NCBI RefSeq assembly: GCF_013367775.1
Contig: NZ_CP055157.1
Span: 3,422,001-3,486,000, forward strand
Direction: 5' to 3'
DNA length: 64,000 nucleotides
DNA from: Microbulbifer sp. YPW1
Lineage (GTDB): Bacteria; Pseudomonadota; Gammaproteobacteria; Pseudomonadales; Cellvibrionaceae
In this document: one piece after another, positions 56,149 to 64,000 of the stretch
Layout of the letters: each line of letters opens with the position of its first letter
Position numbering within the stretch: the first letter of the stretch is position 1
Program-made: the position numbers and the translations under genes
Notes under the pieces: generated by a model
Databases searched by the model: none
The model's input: the letters and a program-made list of their open reading frames with translations, nothing else
What the model was told of the DNA's origin: nothing

Positions 56149-56955
56149 ATGGGTAGGGAGCCGGGGCGCAGAACCCTGTTTAAACGCAGGAAGGAGCAAA
56201 TGCTTCCGCTGGCGCAGACCTGCGGCGAGCTGGGGGACTGGTTCGAAAGTAGCCTTGGGCAGGAAATTCTTACCCAACAGCTGGCACTGGCTCAGCCATT
56301 GGTGGAGGGCTTGTTTGGTTATCATTTGATGCAGGCCAGTGTGGCCCGGCAGGTGGATTTCGCGGCATGCAGCCGGATAAACCACCGGTTCCAGCTAAGC
56401 CCTTGCGCCGAGCGGGGTGGTGCTGCCTTGGTAGAGTTCGAACAATTGCCATTACCGTCAGAATCCATCGATGTTGCGGTTCTGCACCATATGCTGGATT
56501 TTTCCCCGCAGCCGCACCAGGTCTTAAGGGAGGCGGCGAGGGTGCTGATTCCCGGCGGACACATGGTTCTGATCGGTTTCAATCCGTTTTCCCTACTGGG
56601 GCTCTCCCGGATTTTTCTCTCTTCCTCTCCTTACCAGAAGGGAAATCAGTTGCGCGCTGCCCGTGTAGCAGACTGGATGAACCTGTTGGACATGCAGGCG
56701 GGGCCGGTTGAGCGGGGGTTTTTCCGGCTGCCATTGCAGCATGCGGACCTGCTGGCCAAAACCGCATGGATGGAGCGTATGGGCACCCGCTGGCACTTGC
56801 CCTGGGGGGGCTTTTACATCATAGTCGCGCGCAAAGAGGTGGCGCGGATGCGCGCCATCAAGCTCAATTGGCACGGCGACAAGAAGCCTGCGCTTAGTCC
56901 AGTGCCGAGTAGCCCGCGGGTTGCTGCCAGAGGGCGTCATCACAACAAGCGCTAG
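56149..56955 (+). CDS. Class I SAM-dependent methyltransferase (YafS-like)
   Basis: A 268-residue methyltransferase found between gloB and rnhA in many gammaproteobacteria (YafS in E. coli). Core pieces are LPLPSESIDVAVLHHMLDF (about residue 100), REAARVLIPGGHMVLIGFNP (about 130) and a C-terminal WGGFYIIVARK strand. The N-terminal SAM-binding glycine loop is degenerate. Two starts are good: ATG 56149 with AGGAG six bases upstream, and ATG 56200 with AGGAAGGAG; the second gives a more family-like N-terminus. The substrate is unknown. Confidence 0.85.
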   Translation: MGREPGRRTLFKRRKEQMLPLAQTCGELGDWFESSLGQEILTQQLALAQPLVEGLFGYHLMQASVARQVDFAACSRINHRFQLSPCAERGGAALVEFEQLPLPSESIDVAVLHHMLDFSPQPHQVLREAARVLIPGGHMVLIGFNPFSLLGLSRIFLSSSPYQKGNQLRAARVADWMNLLDMQAGPVERGFFRLPLQHADLLAKTAWMERMGTRWHLPWGGFYIIVARKEVARMRAIKLNWHGDKKPALSPVPSSPRVAARGRHHNKR

Positions 56956-57040
56956 CGTTTGTCACAAGCTCCGGATTTGACCGATAAGTCCCTCCCTGGG
57001 GGGCAATCACTGAACCTGATTCTAATTACAAGAGCCAGAT

Positions 57041-57478
57041 TTGAAACAAGTTACGATTTATACCGATGGCGCCTGCCGGGGAAACCCTGGCCCGGGCGGC
57101 TGGGGGGCATTGCTGATGAGCGGTGATGCCGAGAAAGAACTGTGTGGTGGTGAATCCATGACCACCAACAATCGCATGGAGCTGATGGCGGCCATTAAGG
57201 CCCTGGACGCCCTCAACCAGCGTTGCCAGGTGGACCTGCATACAGACTCGCAATATGTGCGGCAGGGTATCACCGGGTGGATCCACAACTGGAAGCGCAA
57301 CGGTTGGAAAACCGCGAATAAAAAGCCGGTGAAAAATGCCGACCTCTGGCAGGCCCTGGATGCCGCTATCACGAACCATGAAGTGCAGTGGCACTGGGTG
57401 AAAGGACACGCGGGTAATCCGGGAAACGAGCGCGCGGATGCACTGGCAAACCGCGGTATTGATGAGCTGGGGGAATAA
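57041..57478 (+). CDS. rnhA: Ribonuclease HI
   Basis: A 145-residue endonuclease that removes RNA from RNA-DNA hybrids. The DEDD catalytic residues are visible in [15 protein letters not shown] (Asp), [12 protein letters not shown] (Glu), [12 protein letters not shown] (Asp) and [10 protein letters not shown] (Asp). The start is TTG, set by AAGAG six bases upstream. dnaQ starts 4 bp after its stop, so the two are translationally linked, as is usual. Confidence 0.97.
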   Translation: MKQVTIYTDGACRGNPGPGGWGALLMSGDAEKELCGGESMTTNNRMELMAAIKALDALNQRCQVDLHTDSQYVRQGITGWIHNWKRNGWKTANKKPVKNADLWQALDAAITNHEVQWHWVKGHAGNPGNERADALANRGIDELGE

Positions 57479-57482
57479 ATCC

Positions 57483-58208
57483 ATGCGTCAGATCGTACTC
57501 GATACAGAAACCACAGGCCTCGACCCCAAGTCCGGGCATCGCATTATTGAGATCGGCTGTGTCGAGCTGATCAATCGTAAGCTTACCGGCAAGCACTACC
57601 ACCAGTACATCAATCCCCAGCGCGAGGTCGACGACGGGGCAATTGAAGTGCACGGAATCACCAATGAATTTCTCGCAGACAAGCCGGTCTTTTCTCAGAT
57701 CGCCGATGAGTTCATGACTTTCTGCGACGGCGCGGAGCTGGTGATTCACAATGCACCGTTCGATGTGGGCTTTATCGATGCAGAGCTAAAGCGACTGGGT
57801 AACCCCCGTTGGCAGACGGTTGCTGCCCATTGTGGTGTGTTGGATACGCTCACCCTGGCGCGGGAAAAGCACCCGGGGCAAAAAAACAACCTGGATGCCC
57901 TGTGTAAGCGGTACTTTGTCGATAACTCCCAGCGCGACCTGCACGGCGCGCTGCTCGATGCGGAGATCCTCGCCGACGTCTACCTGCTGATGACCGGGGG
58001 CCAGACCGATCTGATGCTTGCCGGCACCGGTGGTGGCTCGGAAGAGGGGAGCGACGAGGAAAGTCAGCAGATGGAGGCGGGTACAATTCGCCGCTTGAGC
58101 GCAGATCGGGCCCCTCTGTCGGTGGTGCGGGCCAGCGCAGAAGAGGAGCAGGCCCACGGAGATTTTCTTGCGCTGTTGGAAAAGGCAGCGGGCAAACACT
58201 TCTGGTAA
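57483..58208 (+). CDS. dnaQ: DNA polymerase III epsilon subunit (3'-5' proofreading exonuclease)
   Basis: A 241-residue proofreading subunit. The DEDDh exonuclease motifs are VLDTETTGLD (Exo I), ELVIHNAPFDVGFID (Exo II) and the Exo III epsilon segment QRDLHGALLDAEILADVYLL (split QRDLHGALLDA, EILADVYLL). The C-terminal part (about 190-241), which binds the polymerase alpha subunit, is acidic and less conserved. Start ATG 57483 overlaps the rnhA ribosome-site region. A strong terminator follows. Confidence 0.97.
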   Translation: MRQIVLDTETTGLDPKSGHRIIEIGCVELINRKLTGKHYHQYINPQREVDDGAIEVHGITNEFLADKPVFSQIADEFMTFCDGAELVIHNAPFDVGFIDAELKRLGNPRWQTVAAHCGVLDTLTLAREKHPGQKNNLDALCKRYFVDNSQRDLHGALLDAEILADVYLLMTGGQTDLMLAGTGGGSEEGSDEESQQMEAGTIRRLSADRAPLSVVRASAEEEQAHGDFLALLEKAAGKHFW

Positions 58209-58260
58209 TAATGCGAAGCAGGGCACCGGGTGCCCGCAATGAGCGGTTAAATCGCGCATT

Positions 58261-58290
58261 AAAAAAAGGGGCCAAACGGCCCCTTTTTTT
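58261..58290. terminator. Bidirectional terminator between dnaQ and nhaB
   Basis: AAAAAAAGGGGCC pairs with GGCCCCTTTTTTT around AAAC and serves both convergent genes. Confidence 0.93.
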
Positions 58291-58317
58291 AATGGTAACA
58301 ATCAGTAGTGTCAGACT

Positions 58318-59850
58318 TCAGAGCGTTGTCACCACACAGAACAGCGCAACGGCAGTGAGAACGATGGTATATGGCAGGGCCATGATAACCATCTTTCCGT
58401 AGGATAGTCGGATCAGCGGTGCCAGAGCGGAGGTGAGCAGGAACAGGAACGCAGCCTGTCCATTCGGGGTGGCGACGCTCGGCAGGTTGGTGCCGGTGTT
58501 GATGGCGATGGCCAGCTTATCGAAGTGCTCGCGGGTAATATCGCCAGCGGTCAGCGCCGTTTTGACCTCGTTGATATAAACCGTTGCCACAAACACATTG
58601 TCGCTGATCATGGAGAGCAGGCCATTGGCCAGGAACAGCATGCCCGGTTGTTGTTCTGGCTCGAGGCTGAGCACAAAGTGGGTGACTGGCTCAAACAGGT
58701 GCTGTTCATGAATGACGGCAACGATGGCAAAAAACACAACCAGGAGTGCGGTAAACGGCAATGCCTCTTCAAATGCGTGGCCAATACGCGCTTCCTGGAT
58801 AACGCCGTTAAAAGAAGTCAGTAATACGATAACCATCAGGCCGATAATGCCGACTTCCGCCACGTGAAAGGCGAGGGACAGCACCAGTAGTGCAGCGACA
58901 ATACCCTGAACCCACAGCTCAACAATATCCCGCTGGGTGCGTTTCTCTTCTTGCTCACGAGCGAAGTTGGCCAGCACATCGCGCACCGCGTCGGGGAGCT
59001 TGGCTCCGTAACCACAGATGCCCATTTTTTCCAGCAGGACGCAGGTAATCAGGCCCGCGGCAAATGCAGGCATGGTGACCGGTGCCATGTTGACGAAAAA
59101 CTGAACGAAGTCCCAGCCGGCTTTTTCTGCGATAAGCAGGTTCTGGGGCTCGCCCACCAGGGTGCAGACACCGCCGAGGGCTGTGCCGACAGCGCCGTGC
59201 ATAATCAGGCTGCGCAGAAATGCGCGGAACTGGTCGAGGTCGGAGCGGTGATATTCCACCACTTCATCATCTTTTGAGTGATCGTGTTCGTGATGTGGCT
59301 GCCGGTTGGACGCTACCTTGTGATACACCGCGTAAAACCCAACGGCGACACTGATGAGGACTGCAGTCACGGTCAATGCGTCGAGGAATGCGGAAAGAAT
59401 TGCGGATACTCCACAAAACAGCAGGGAGAGCGTGGTTTTGGAGCGCACCATGATCAGCAATTTGGTGAACACGTACAGCAGCAGGCTTTTCATGAAGTAA
59501 ATACCTGCAACCATGAACATCAGCAGCAGGATTACCTGGATATTATCGGTGACTTCCCGGAAAACCGAGTCGCTGCTGGTCATACCCAGTAGCACCGCCT
59601 CAATCGCGAGCAGGCCGCCGGGTTGTAATGGGTAGCACTTGAGCGCCATGGCGAGAGTGAAAATGAATTCGCCAATCAATACCCAGCCAGTAATAAACGG
59701 CGAGGTGGCGTAAAGCAAGATCGGATTGATGATCAAAAATACGGCAATGGTAAGCTTGTACCAATCGGGTGCTTCACCTAGAAAGTTATCGGTAAAAGCC
59801 CGGCCGATGCCGCCATCTGCTCTTGGCATGGTGTCGTTGAGCGCGTTCAT
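58318..59850 (-). CDS. nhaB: Na+/H+ antiporter NhaB
   Basis: A 510-residue inner-membrane sodium/proton antiporter of the NhaB family, with about twelve membrane helices. The N-terminal [20 protein letters not shown] and [20 protein letters not shown] are diagnostic. Other marks are [39 protein letters not shown] and the C-terminal [20 protein letters not shown] and [21 protein letters not shown] His/Asp-rich loop ([11 protein letters not shown]) sits between helices and may tune pH or sodium response. It suits a marine habitat and lies next to fimL, as in pseudomonads. Confidence 0.96.
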   Translation of the reverse strand: MNALNDTMPRADGGIGRAFTDNFLGEAPDWYKLTIAVFLIINPILLYATSPFITGWVLIGEFIFTLAMALKCYPLQPGGLLAIEAVLLGMTSSDSVFREVTDNIQVILLLMFMVAGIYFMKSLLLYVFTKLLIMVRSKTTLSLLFCGVSAILSAFLDALTVTAVLISVAVGFYAVYHKVASNRQPHHEHDHSKDDEVVEYHRSDLDQFRAFLRSLIMHGAVGTALGGVCTLVGEPQNLLIAEKAGWDFVQFFVNMAPVTMPAFAAGLITCVLLEKMGICGYGAKLPDAVRDVLANFAREQEEKRTQRDIVELWVQGIVAALLVLSLAFHVAEVGIIGLMVIVLLTSFNGVIQEARIGHAFEEALPFTALLVVFFAIVAVIHEQHLFEPVTHFVLSLEPEQQPGMLFLANGLLSMISDNVFVATVYINEVKTALTAGDITREHFDKLAIAINTGTNLPSVATPNGQAAFLFLLTSALAPLIRLSYGKMVIMALPYTIVLTAVALFCVVTTL

Positions 59851-60161
59851 ATTTATTACTACTTCCTTATTTCCCCGTAGGCCCCGTACTTGGGCAGGAC
59901 GAGGCGTTCGGAAACCTACCCATTTCCCGTGAAAAATTCAATTGGTTTTACCGGTTGTCGAGCCTGTGCCCCGGTTTTGTCGATTGTTCGATGGAAATGA
60001 GGTGGTTAAAGGTGGACTATCGTGCGGTTTGGTATAAATTGCTTTTCTGCCCCGATTGTTTCCCGACGCACAGCGCGGGCAGGGGAGGAAAGTCACTATA
60101 TGGAGGAATGGTAGTGGCACCGGGCAGGAATAATTCAATAAAGATTGCAGTGGTGTAGGCA
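59851..60161. other. Divergent nhaB-fimL intergenic region
   Basis: The 311-bp stretch should contain both promoters. I see no definable boxes and no gene. Confidence 0.4.
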
Positions 60162-61850
60162 ATGAGTGAATTGCGCGAGATCAACCTGACTTCTGTCAGT
60201 CTGGTAAAAGAAGAGCTGGTTACGAGTATCGAGGGAGCGACGAGCTATCTGGATCAGTTCGCGGCTGACCACACGGATAAGCCGGCTCTGGAGAATTGTA
60301 TTCAGGCGCTGAGGCAAGTGAGTGGCGTCCTGCAGATGGTCCAGCTGACCGCGGCAGAGCTCCTCGCCCAGGAAATGCTGACGGCTATGGGCGACCTGCT
60401 GCAGGACCGGCAGCAATCCCCCCAGGAGTTGTTGGAAGGGGTGGGCACCGCATTTTATGTGCTGACCCGCTATCTGGATTTTGTTCAAAACCGGGCCGCA
60501 CCGCGTCCGGAACTGCTGGTTCCCTATATTAATAACCTGCGGCTGGCCCGCGCCCAGGCGCCAGTGCCCGAGAGTCATTTCTTGCGCTGCCGACTGGATG
60601 CCAACGTGCCGGGTGCAGTCTCTTCCGCGGTGATGTCGGAAGATCTGAAGACCTTTGTGCGGCGCTTCCGGCACATGTACCAGGTTGGTCTGCTGGCCTT
60701 GCTCAAGGGCAAGCCACGGGGACCGGCGTACACCATGATGGCCCGTGCGCTGCAGCGTATCGCTAGTGTCTGCGCCGGTCGGCCGAACGGTAAGCTATGG
60801 ACCGTTGCAAGTGCGGCGATCACTGCCATGGCTTCCAGTGAAATGCTGGTGAACCGTCAGCGGGTAATGGTCTTTAGTATGCTGGATCGCCGATTGCGTA
60901 ACATTACGCGCGATGGCGACGCCGCGCTGGACCAGGCCGCGCCGCCGGTGCTGGTCAAAGAGTGTCTGTACTGGCTGGCTCTGGCCGGGCAGGGTGAAAA
61001 GATGCTGCAGGTTTTTGGCGTGAAGCCTCTCCCATACCGCGAGCCGGAGCTGGAACGCGATCGTGCCAGTCTGGGTGGGCCCGGTGCTACCGCCATTGCG
61101 GCCGTTGCCAATGCCCTGGACGAAGAGTTGTCCGGGGTCCGGCGTATGCTGGATGACGCCGAAATGATCGGAGTGACTGGCCTGGATGGTGAGGACGGCA
61201 TGGTGGAAACCCTGCGCCGAATCGCCAATACCCTGGTACTGCTCAATTTCCGCAGAATCGGTGAAAACCTGGCCGGTTCCCTCAACGCTTACCAAAGCTG
61301 TGCCTTGGCCGGTGGACGTTCAGCGGATAATGCCCTGCAGCAACTCACCAACCAGATCCTGACTGTCGACAGCACCATTCGTGCCCTGCGTCAGAGTTCC
61401 TGTATCGAACTGGACGAAACCGGACAGGCGGATATCGCACTGGAGCGCAGTCAGCTCGCGGAGGCTGAGCTCGCCGTACTGAAAGAAGCGGAGGCGGGCC
61501 TCTCTTTGATCAAACGTGCGCTGGCCTCTTATGCGGATTCCGGCTTTGATCATGGCCATATTCGCAATGTCTCCACCACACTCAACAGTGTGCGCGGCGG
61601 GCTGGTTGTGCTGAGCCTTTCGCGCGCCGCCGCCGTGGTTGAGCGGCTGGTGCATTTTGTCGACGCGGTGATCGATCAGAAAAACGTCGCGCCCGCCGTC
61701 GAGCAGTCGCTGGAAATATTCGCCGACGCGATAATCAGTCTTGAATACTACCTCGGTGAAGTGAAGCTCCACCGGGATGCGGACAAGCAATCTCTGGACC
61801 TGGCTGTCGAGAGCCTCGAGGCGCTCGGGTATCCGGTGGAGGTTGCCTGA
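60162..61850 (+). CDS. fimL: FimL-like regulator of type IV pili/twitching motility
   Basis: A 562-residue all-helical protein that resembles the N-terminal part of the chemotaxis kinase ChpA but lacks kinase domains. Size, the pattern MSELREINLTSVSLVKEEL and position between nhaB and nudC match P. aeruginosa FimL (about 561 residues), which with FimV and the Chp system supports cAMP-dependent pilus control. HPt-like helices are seen near IRNVSTTLNSVRGGLVVLSL. No classical phosphorylatable His motif is clear. The other pilus genes are not in the window. Confidence 0.85.
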   Translation: MSELREINLTSVSLVKEELVTSIEGATSYLDQFAADHTDKPALENCIQALRQVSGVLQMVQLTAAELLAQEMLTAMGDLLQDRQQSPQELLEGVGTAFYVLTRYLDFVQNRAAPRPELLVPYINNLRLARAQAPVPESHFLRCRLDANVPGAVSSAVMSEDLKTFVRRFRHMYQVGLLALLKGKPRGPAYTMMARALQRIASVCAGRPNGKLWTVASAAITAMASSEMLVNRQRVMVFSMLDRRLRNITRDGDAALDQAAPPVLVKECLYWLALAGQGEKMLQVFGVKPLPYREPELERDRASLGGPGATAIAAVANALDEELSGVRRMLDDAEMIGVTGLDGEDGMVETLRRIANTLVLLNFRRIGENLAGSLNAYQSCALAGGRSADNALQQLTNQILTVDSTIRALRQSSCIELDETGQADIALERSQLAEAELAVLKEAEAGLSLIKRALASYADSGFDHGHIRNVSTTLNSVRGGLVVLSLSRAAAVVERLVHFVDAVIDQKNVAPAVEQSLEIFADAIISLEYYLGEVKLHRDADKQSLDLAVESLEALGYPVEVA

Positions 61851-61903
61851 TTCAGGCCCATGGTGCAGTCTTGGGGCCGTGATCCGGCGAGCTTTAGTTT
61901 TCT

Positions 61904-62716
61904 ATGACAGATTTCAGTCCCGCCGGGTGTGTATTGCCGCACCCGGAATTTCAGCAGCACATCGTTGTGTCCAGTGGCGAAGTGCTTTGCTCGGCCCAGG
62001 GGCCCATTCACGCTTCCCTCCCCGTACAGTTTCCCCCTGCGGTTAAAGATAAAGTTGCCAGCCACTACCTGGGAGAGTGGCGGGGCGACAGCTGTGGCGT
62101 GCATTATCTGCCGATTCGCCTGGATTTTCCCGGCTGCGAGTGGCGCAGCCTACGCAGCCTGTTGGGCGTCGTCGAGGAGTCGGTGTTTTTCCTGGTTGGC
62201 CGCGCGATGCAGATTGTGAATTGGGATCTGGACCACCAGTTCTGTGGGCGCTGTGGTCTTCGCACCGTGTACCACTCGCGGGACCGCGCAAGGGTGTGCG
62301 ATCACTGCACGCTGGCGGTGTACCCCCGTATCTCGCCCTGTGTCATCATGCTGGTGACGCGCGGAGACGAGTGTCTGCTGGCGCGACATGCCAGGCATCG
62401 CCAGGCACTGCACACTGCGCTGGCAGGCTTTATCGAGCCGGGTGAAAACGCGGAACAGGCACTCGCGCGCGAAGTGCTTGAAGAAGTCGGGCTTGAAACC
62501 GGACGTGCGCGTTATGTGGGCAGCCAGTCCTGGCCATTTCCCGGACAGCTGATGATCGGTTTCCTGGTAGAGGCCGTGGGCGGCACTCTGGTGCCTGATC
62601 AGGAGGAAATTTCCGAGGCGCGCTGGTTCCATCGCAATGAAGTCCCGGCAACCATTCCTCCGGCAGAAACCCTCTCGGGACAATTGATACGAACATTTAT
62701 CGAACAAAAAGGGTGA
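61904..62716 (+). CDS. nudC: NAD+ diphosphatase / mRNA decapping hydrolase NudC
   Basis: A 270-residue Nudix enzyme that hydrolyses NADH and removes NAD caps from RNA. A zinc ribbon (FCGRCG and CDHC, about residues 112-135) precedes the Nudix box GFIEPGENAEQALAREVLEE followed by VG (about 178). The NudC-specific motif SQSWPFPGQLMIGF is next. It starts 53 bp after fimL, and the fimL-nudC order matches pseudomonads. Confidence 0.95.
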   Translation: MTDFSPAGCVLPHPEFQQHIVVSSGEVLCSAQGPIHASLPVQFPPAVKDKVASHYLGEWRGDSCGVHYLPIRLDFPGCEWRSLRSLLGVVEESVFFLVGRAMQIVNWDLDHQFCGRCGLRTVYHSRDRARVCDHCTLAVYPRISPCVIMLVTRGDECLLARHARHRQALHTALAGFIEPGENAEQALAREVLEEVGLETGRARYVGSQSWPFPGQLMIGFLVEAVGGTLVPDQEEISEARWFHRNEVPATIPPAETLSGQLIRTFIEQKG

Positions 62717-62765
62717 AGGGCGCTATTGCCCTTGGCTGAATAATTATTAGGCAAGGAACAAGATA

Positions 62766-63416
62766 ATGTATATCGCGATTACATTTCTGATCGCCTTTGT
62801 CGCTCTGTTACTGGTGTTTTGGGGCGGCAAGGTACTGCTTAAAGGCAGCTGGTTGTTGGGTTTTCTGCGAGGCACCGTCGGCCTGTTGCTATTGGCAGGG
62901 GCGTTACTGATCGTGCTGGTGGCGCTCGATGTCTACAGTTATCGCAACCTGGCGGAAGAGCACAGCGTCGGTACGGTTTCCTTCGAGCGCCTTGGCGATC
63001 AGCACTTCATGGTGAAATTTGCCGATGACGACGGTATTTCCAAGGAGTTTGAACTCTATGGAGACCAGTGGCAGCTGGATGCCAGGATGTTGAAGTGGAA
63101 AGGCGCTCTTGCGCGTTGGGGCATCGAGCCGGCTTATCGATTGGACCGCCTGAGCGGGCGCTATCTTACGTTGCAGGACGAGCGCAACAAGGAGCGCTCC
63201 GTATACGCCCTGGATGAAAGCGGCCATGTGGTCGACGTATGGAGCACTTTGCGCAATATGGATAACCGGCTGCCGATTGTGGACGCGGTCTATGGCAGTG
63301 CTACTTTCTTGCCTATGGAAGACGGTGCTGTATACGAGGTGCGGATCAGTCATACAGGGCTGCTTGCGCGCCCGCTAAATCAGCAGGCGCGTTCGGCGTT
63401 GAACGAGTGGCAGTAG
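62766..63416 (+). CDS. Two-helix membrane protein, conserved hypothetical
   Basis: A 216-residue product with two N-terminal membrane helices (about 3-20 and 31-55) and a roughly 160-residue periplasmic or cytoplasmic domain with many charged beta segments (VSFERLGDQHFMVKFADDDG, then FELYGDQWQLDARMLKWKG). Homologues next to nudC/sohB are often annotated cation/multidrug efflux pump without support; nothing here looks like a pump. GGCAAGGA precedes the ATG. The role is unknown. Confidence 0.75.
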   Translation: MYIAITFLIAFVALLLVFWGGKVLLKGSWLLGFLRGTVGLLLLAGALLIVLVALDVYSYRNLAEEHSVGTVSFERLGDQHFMVKFADDDGISKEFELYGDQWQLDARMLKWKGALARWGIEPAYRLDRLSGRYLTLQDERNKERSVYALDESGHVVDVWSTLRNMDNRLPIVDAVYGSATFLPMEDGAVYEVRISHTGLLARPLNQQARSALNEWQ

Positions 63417-63434
63417 AGCCAGACAGGCAGTTGC

Positions 63435-63470
63435 AAGAACCGATAGCAGTTAAAAGAACCGATAGTAATT
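63435..63470. repeat. Short direct repeat before sohB
   Basis: AAGAACCGATAGCAGTT (63435-63451) and AAGAACCGATAGTAATT (63454-63470) are 15/17 identical copies 19 bases apart. Cause and role are unknown. Confidence 0.7.
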
Positions 63471-63479
63471 GGGGGTTGA

Positions 63480-64000
63480 GTGGAATTTTTGAGTGAGTAC
63501 GGCCTGTTTCTGGCGAAGGTGGTCACTGTTGTGGTGGCACTGTTGGTGGTAATCGGAATCATCGTTGCCAATCGGGCACACACCAAGGATCGGCAGCCCG
63601 GTCATATTGCCGTAACCCGTTTGAATGACCGCTTTGAGGAAATGAAAGAAACCTTGCTCGAGGCGGTGATGGACCATGCCGATTACAACGAGCGCAGAAA
63701 GCAGCAGGAAAAAGACAAGAAAGCGGAAGCCAAGGCGAATGCGAAAAAGCGCAAAGCAGAACTGAAAGCGGCGGCCAAAGCGCGCAAGGAAGAAGCGAAA
63801 AAAACTGGCGCGAACGAGAGCCGCGAAGTGAAAGCGGCGGAGCAGGCCGAGGCAGATGCAGAGGCCGGTGTCAGCGGGGAGGTGAGCGATGCAACTGCAG
63901 ATGAGCCCGTTGTGGCAACTGGAGCGCAGGCGGATGCACGCAAGCGTCTGTTTGTGGTGCATTTTGACGGGGATATCAAGGCCAGTGCCTTGACCAACCT
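63480..64000 (+). CDS. sohB: Inner-membrane serine protease SohB, 3' end cut by window edge
   Basis: The first 173 codons of an S49-family protease are present. The start is GTG 63480, giving MEFLSEYGLFLAKVVTVVVA, nearly identical to the SohB N-terminus, with GGGGG upstream. One membrane helix (about residues 8-30) is followed by a very long Lys/Ala/Glu-rich segment (about 65-155) and then RKRLFVVHFDGDIKAS, which starts the S49 domain. The catalytic Ser-Lys part lies beyond the window. The charged linker looks longer than in E. coli SohB. Confidence 0.93.
   Translation, partial: MEFLSEYGLFLAKVVTVVVALLVVIGIIVANRAHTKDRQPGHIAVTRLNDRFEEMKETLLEAVMDHADYNERRKQQEKDKKAEAKANAKKRKAELKAAAKARKEEAKKTGANESREVKAAEQAEADAEAGVSGEVSDATADEPVVATGAQADARKRLFVVHFDGDIKASALTN

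Overview
The window is ordinary, gene-dense chromosome of a GC-rich Gammaproteobacterium. Gene content and order (tig, clpP, clpX, lon, hupB, ppiD, then mltD, gloB, methyltransferase, rnhA, dnaQ, nhaB, fimL, nudC, sohB) match, from memory, the backbone of Pseudomonas aeruginosa around PA1800-PA1825. The marine-type accessory genes fit a Microbulbifer/Cellvibrionales-like organism; that placement is inference, as no rRNA gene is present. I see no insertion sequence, prophage, integron or CRISPR array. Both edges cut genes: fumC on the left and sohB on the right.

Layout. 1-11.6 kb: fumC, two tiny membrane proteins, an AraC regulator, an acyl-CoA dehydrogenase, a short SCP2-like protein, fadD, a PsiE-family protein, and two metallopeptidases (M28 lipoprotein, cytosolic M14). 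12-20 kb: two small lipoproteins, a DUF3445 haem-dependent N-demethylase-like protein, then an AraC regulator divergent from a tight operon of flavin monooxygenase, bile-acid/Na+ symporter-family carrier, extended SDR and classical SDR. 20-25.7 kb: tatD, a fused CsdA-CsdE cysteine desulfurase/sulfur acceptor convergent with tcdA, slyD, a globin-like protein without a clear proximal histidine, and a HIT protein. 25.7-36 kb: a GSGD-repeat secreted protein, ycjX-ycjF, a periplasmic protein, gor, an HPF-family protein, a coiled-coil exported protein, thpR, an Hsp20, and a methyltransferase. 36-43.6 kb: GlxA-type regulator, fabY, XRE-cupin regulator, fadBA. 43.7-64 kb: tRNA-Leu(UAG), tig-clpP-clpX-lon-hupB-ppiD, mltD, gloB, methyltransferase-rnhA-dnaQ, nhaB, fimL-nudC-hypothetical-sohB.

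Themes. Fatty-acid turnover recurs (acyl-CoA dehydrogenase, SCP2-like protein, FadD, FabY, FadBA), as does protein quality control (Tig, ClpXP, Lon, PpiD, SlyD, Hsp20, SohB). The most informative signals are regulatory: a sigma32-type promoter plus a ROSE-like RNA thermometer before the Hsp20 gene, a near-consensus sigma54 promoter before an uncharacterised coiled-coil protein, a PsrA-like operator over the likely -35 of fadBA, and nested inverted repeats before the XRE-cupin regulator. No wholly new multi-gene system is evident. The best candidates for new biology are the monooxygenase/symporter/SDR operon, the CsdA-CsdE fusion beside tcdA, the possible haem-less globin, and the sigma54-linked coiled-coil protein.
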